From positions 1 through 7,689 of the forward strand of contig VAZS01000139.1 in assembly GCA_005884855.1 (NCBI GenBank): 7,689 bases of DNA, written 5' to 3'. The notes under the pieces are model-generated. The model was not told the origin of the DNA. It did not search any database and worked only from the letters and a program-made list of their open reading frames with translations. Position numbers and translations under genes: made by a program. Shown here one piece after another: positions 6,316 to 7,689 of the stretch (the stretch's first letter is position 1; every line of letters starts with the position of its first letter). This stretch comes from Alphaproteobacteria bacterium (lineage in GTDB: Bacteria > Pseudomonadota > Alphaproteobacteria > Rhizobiales > Xanthobacteraceae).

Positions 6316-6423
6316 GGAGTCTTTTCAATTTGCGATTCTCCCGCAGGCTCTTCATGCAGCACCAAGCGCTGCGGCCGCTGCGTCGGTAACAGCCAGCCTC
6401 ATCGATAGTTCCCACTCAAGGCT
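6316..6423 (-). other. 108-nt gap downstream of moaC, with a 16-codon moeA-like reading frame
   Basis: No terminator or clear promoter is visible. On the minus strand an ATG at 6402, 21 nt after the moaC stop, opens a 16-codon frame ending at TGA (6352-6354). It reads MRLAVTDAAAAALGAA. This loosely resembles the MoeA N-terminus in this window (MALMPVADALAAVLAGA), with shared M, L, V, DA, AA and L. It could be a degraded start of an earlier moeA copy at the expected position, or chance in Ala-rich GC-rich sequence. I counted about 19 of 30 matching bases over the best ten codons, which is weak. Confidence 0.15.
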
Positions 6424-6927
6424 TCAGTCGCCGCTGCGATAGTGCCCGGACTTGCCGCCCTTTTTCTCGATCAGACGTATCGCTTCGATGCGCACGCCAC
6501 GCTCCACCGCTTTGACCATGTCGTAGATTGTCAGGCATGCCACCGACACGGCGGTGAGCGCCTCCATCTCGACACCGGTCGGACCGGCGACCTTGACGGT
6601 CGCGCGCACGACGCAACCGGGCAGCTTCTTGTCGGTCGTGATATCCAAGGTGACCTTCGATAACGCGAGCGGGTGACAGAGCGGTATTAGCTCCGACGTG
6701 CGCTTCGCCGCCATGATCCCGGCGAGCCGCGCGGTGCCCAGCACGTCGCCCTTTTTTGCGTGGCCGGAAACGATCAGCGCGAGCGTCGCCTTGCTCATCA
6801 CGACGGAGCCCTCCGCCACCGCCATGCGCTCGGTGGCCGGCTTTGCAGACACGTCGACCATTCGCGCTTCACCCTTGGCGTCGATGTGGGTGAGGGCGGC
6901 TCTCTGCTGGGGATCTTTGCGCGCCAT
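6424..6927 (-). CDS. moaC: Cyclic pyranopterin monophosphate synthase MoaC
   Basis: Together with MoaA, this cytoplasmic enzyme converts GTP to cyclic pyranopterin monophosphate, the first intermediate of molybdenum cofactor synthesis. The 167-residue protein matches the family length of about 160. Clear signatures are [18 protein letters not shown] (12-29), the strongly conserved ELIPLCHPL (79-87), [13 protein letters not shown] (118-130) and YDMVKA (135-140). The last holds Asp136 and Lys139, matching catalytic Asp128 and Lys131 of E. coli MoaC. The ATG at 6927 is 3 nt after the trpC stop. It has no obvious Shine-Dalgarno, and a hairpin covers the region where one would lie, so translation probably depends on ribosomes arriving from trpC. 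moeA, the usual downstream neighbour in related genomes, is not next to it here; a HAD-family gene lies 108 nt downstream instead. No moaA, moaD or moaE is in the window. Confidence 0.97.
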   Translation of the reverse strand: MARKDPQQRAALTHIDAKGEARMVDVSAKPATERMAVAEGSVVMSKATLALIVSGHAKKGDVLGTARLAGIMAAKRTSELIPLCHPLALSKVTLDITTDKKLPGCVVRATVKVAGPTGVEMEALTAVSVACLTIYDMVKAVERGVRIEAIRLIEKKGGKSGHYRSGD

Positions 6928-6929
6928 GA

Positions 6930-6948
6930 GCTACCGGGTGCCGGTAGC
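6930..6948 (-). promoter_or_regulatory. Hairpin at the trpC-moaC junction
   Basis: On the minus strand the sequence reads GCTACCGG, CAC, CCGGTAGC: a perfect 8-bp stem with a 3-nt loop. The 3' arm contains the trpC stop codon (TAG, 6931-6933), and the stem ends 2 nt before the moaC ATG. A ribosome reaching the trpC stop would melt it. When trpC is untranslated it would mask the moaC initiation region. The pairing is exact; the coupling role is inferred. Confidence 0.5.
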
Positions 6949-7689
6949 GCGCGGCGTATGATCACGCGCGAGCAGCGCGCGCGTGGCCGCCGCCACATCC
7001 GGCTGACGCATCAGGCTTTCGCCAACCAGAAATGTCGAGATGCCGACGCGTGCGAGCCGCGCCAGATCGGTTGGTGCGAAGATGCCGCTTTCTCCGACCA
7101 TCAGGCGATCCCTTGGAATCAGCGGCGCCAAGGCTTCACTGGTCGCCAGCGTGGTCTCGAAGTCTCGTAAATTCCTGTTGTTGATCCCAATCGTCGGCGA
7201 GCGAAGCTTCAGCGCCCGATCGAGCTCCGAATGGTCATGGATTTCGATCAAAACATCCATGCCATGGACGAGGGCGGCATCTTCGATGTCTCTTGCCGCT
7301 CCGTCGTCGACGGCGGCCATGATGATCAGGATGCAGTCCGCGCTGTGCGCGCGCGCCTCGACCACTTGGTAGGTGTCGTAGATAAAATCCTTGCGCAGCA
7401 CCGGGAGTCGTGTGGCCGCACGCGCCGCCACCATGAAATCGAGATGACCCTGAAACGACGGCGTGTCCGTGAGTACCGACAGACACGCAGCGCCTCCGGT
7501 TTCATAAGCTTTGGCAAGCGCCGGCGGATCGAAATCAGACCGGATCAGTCCTCTAGATGGCGAGGCCTTCTTCACCTCTGCAATCAGGGCGTAGTCGCCT
7601 TGCTCGTGTTTTCTCCGGATAGCGCTGACAAAGCCGCGAGCAGGCGTCGCAGCTTTTGCCAGCGCTTCGAGGCTCGAGAGCGGACGGAC
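6931..7689 (-). CDS. trpC: Indole-3-glycerol phosphate synthase TrpC (5' end outside the window)
   Basis: TrpC closes the indole ring, converting CdRP to indole-3-glycerol phosphate in tryptophan synthesis. The frame is open to the window edge, giving 252 residues; about 20 N-terminal residues are probably missing by comparison with usual lengths of 255-275. The visible sequence begins [20 protein letters not shown] and continues through [21 protein letters not shown]. Family motifs include SVLTD (new-substrate loop), [11 protein letters not shown] (catalytic Lys), LIEIHD (catalytic Glu), GINNRNL (substrate Asn and Arg) and VGESGI. The GTG at 7575 (the V of EVKKASPS) is an internal codon, not the start, because conserved TrpC sequence continues upstream of it. 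The gene is followed after 3 nt by moaC. In related alphaproteobacteria trpD normally precedes trpC, which would place it beyond the right edge. Confidence 0.97.
   Translation of the reverse strand, partial: VRPLSSLEALAKAATPARGFVSAIRRKHEQGDYALIAEVKKASPSRGLIRSDFDPPALAKAYETGGAACLSVLTDTPSFQGHLDFMVAARAATRLPVLRKDFIYDTYQVVEARAHSADCILIIMAAVDDGAARDIEDAALVHGMDVLIEIHDHSELDRALKLRSPTIGINNRNLRDFETTLATSEALAPLIPRDRLMVGESGIFAPTDLARLARVGISTFLVGESLMRQPDVAAATRALLARDHTPRATGTR

Noticed and set aside
5797..6408. Plus-strand open frame (203 codons) opposite the small HAD gene.
   Set aside because: It is antisense to a protein with all HAD motifs and the translation has no recognisable domain.
7573..7575. GTG as the start codon of trpC.
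   Set aside because: Conserved TrpC sequence (ATPARGF through LIAE) continues upstream in frame to the window edge, so the gene is truncated by the window.

Overview
The window looks like chromosomal DNA of a GC-rich alphaproteobacterium. The protein sequences most resemble the Bradyrhizobium/Rhodopseudomonas group (Nitrobacteraceae). This assignment rests on recalled protein similarity and on the trpC-moaC linkage; no search was run. I find no rRNA, tRNA, CRISPR array, transposase, integrase or phage gene.

Layout from left to right. Positions 1-49 hold nothing I can identify. Three genes follow on the minus strand, read from right to left: an FMN-dependent alpha-hydroxy-acid dehydrogenase/oxidase (1997-3127), a YihX-like HAD phosphatase (1271-1903) and moeA (50-1261). 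A 190-bp divergent promoter region (3128-3317) separates them from two plus-strand genes: an Old Yellow Enzyme-family flavin oxidoreductase (3318-4490) and an S41 C-terminal processing protease with a signal sequence (4573-5769). Three more minus-strand genes occupy the right side: a small HAD-family protein of the 'Swiss Army Knife' type (5824-6315), moaC (6424-6927) and the 5'-truncated trpC (6931-7689, running off the edge).

How the genes relate. trpC (tryptophan synthesis) and moaC (first step of molybdopterin synthesis) are only 3 nt apart. A 19-nt hairpin covers the trpC stop and the moaC ribosome-binding region, so the two look translationally coupled. moeA (molybdate insertion, the last step of the same cofactor pathway) commonly follows moaC in related genomes, as far as I recall. 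Here it lies 5.2 kb away, behind five unrelated genes on both strands, and appears to be translated by coupling to the HAD phosphatase gene whose stop codon lies inside the moeA Shine-Dalgarno. The two FMN enzymes facing each other across one promoter region may form a small oxidation/reduction module of unknown substrate.

Most of the window is ordinary housekeeping and metabolic sequence. I do not see a clearly new biological system. The points most worth a second look are the split moaC/moeA locus with its lower-GC HAD gene, the trpC-moaC hairpin, the 21-nt palindrome ahead of the YihX-like gene, and unusual residues at flavin-site positions in both FMN enzymes.
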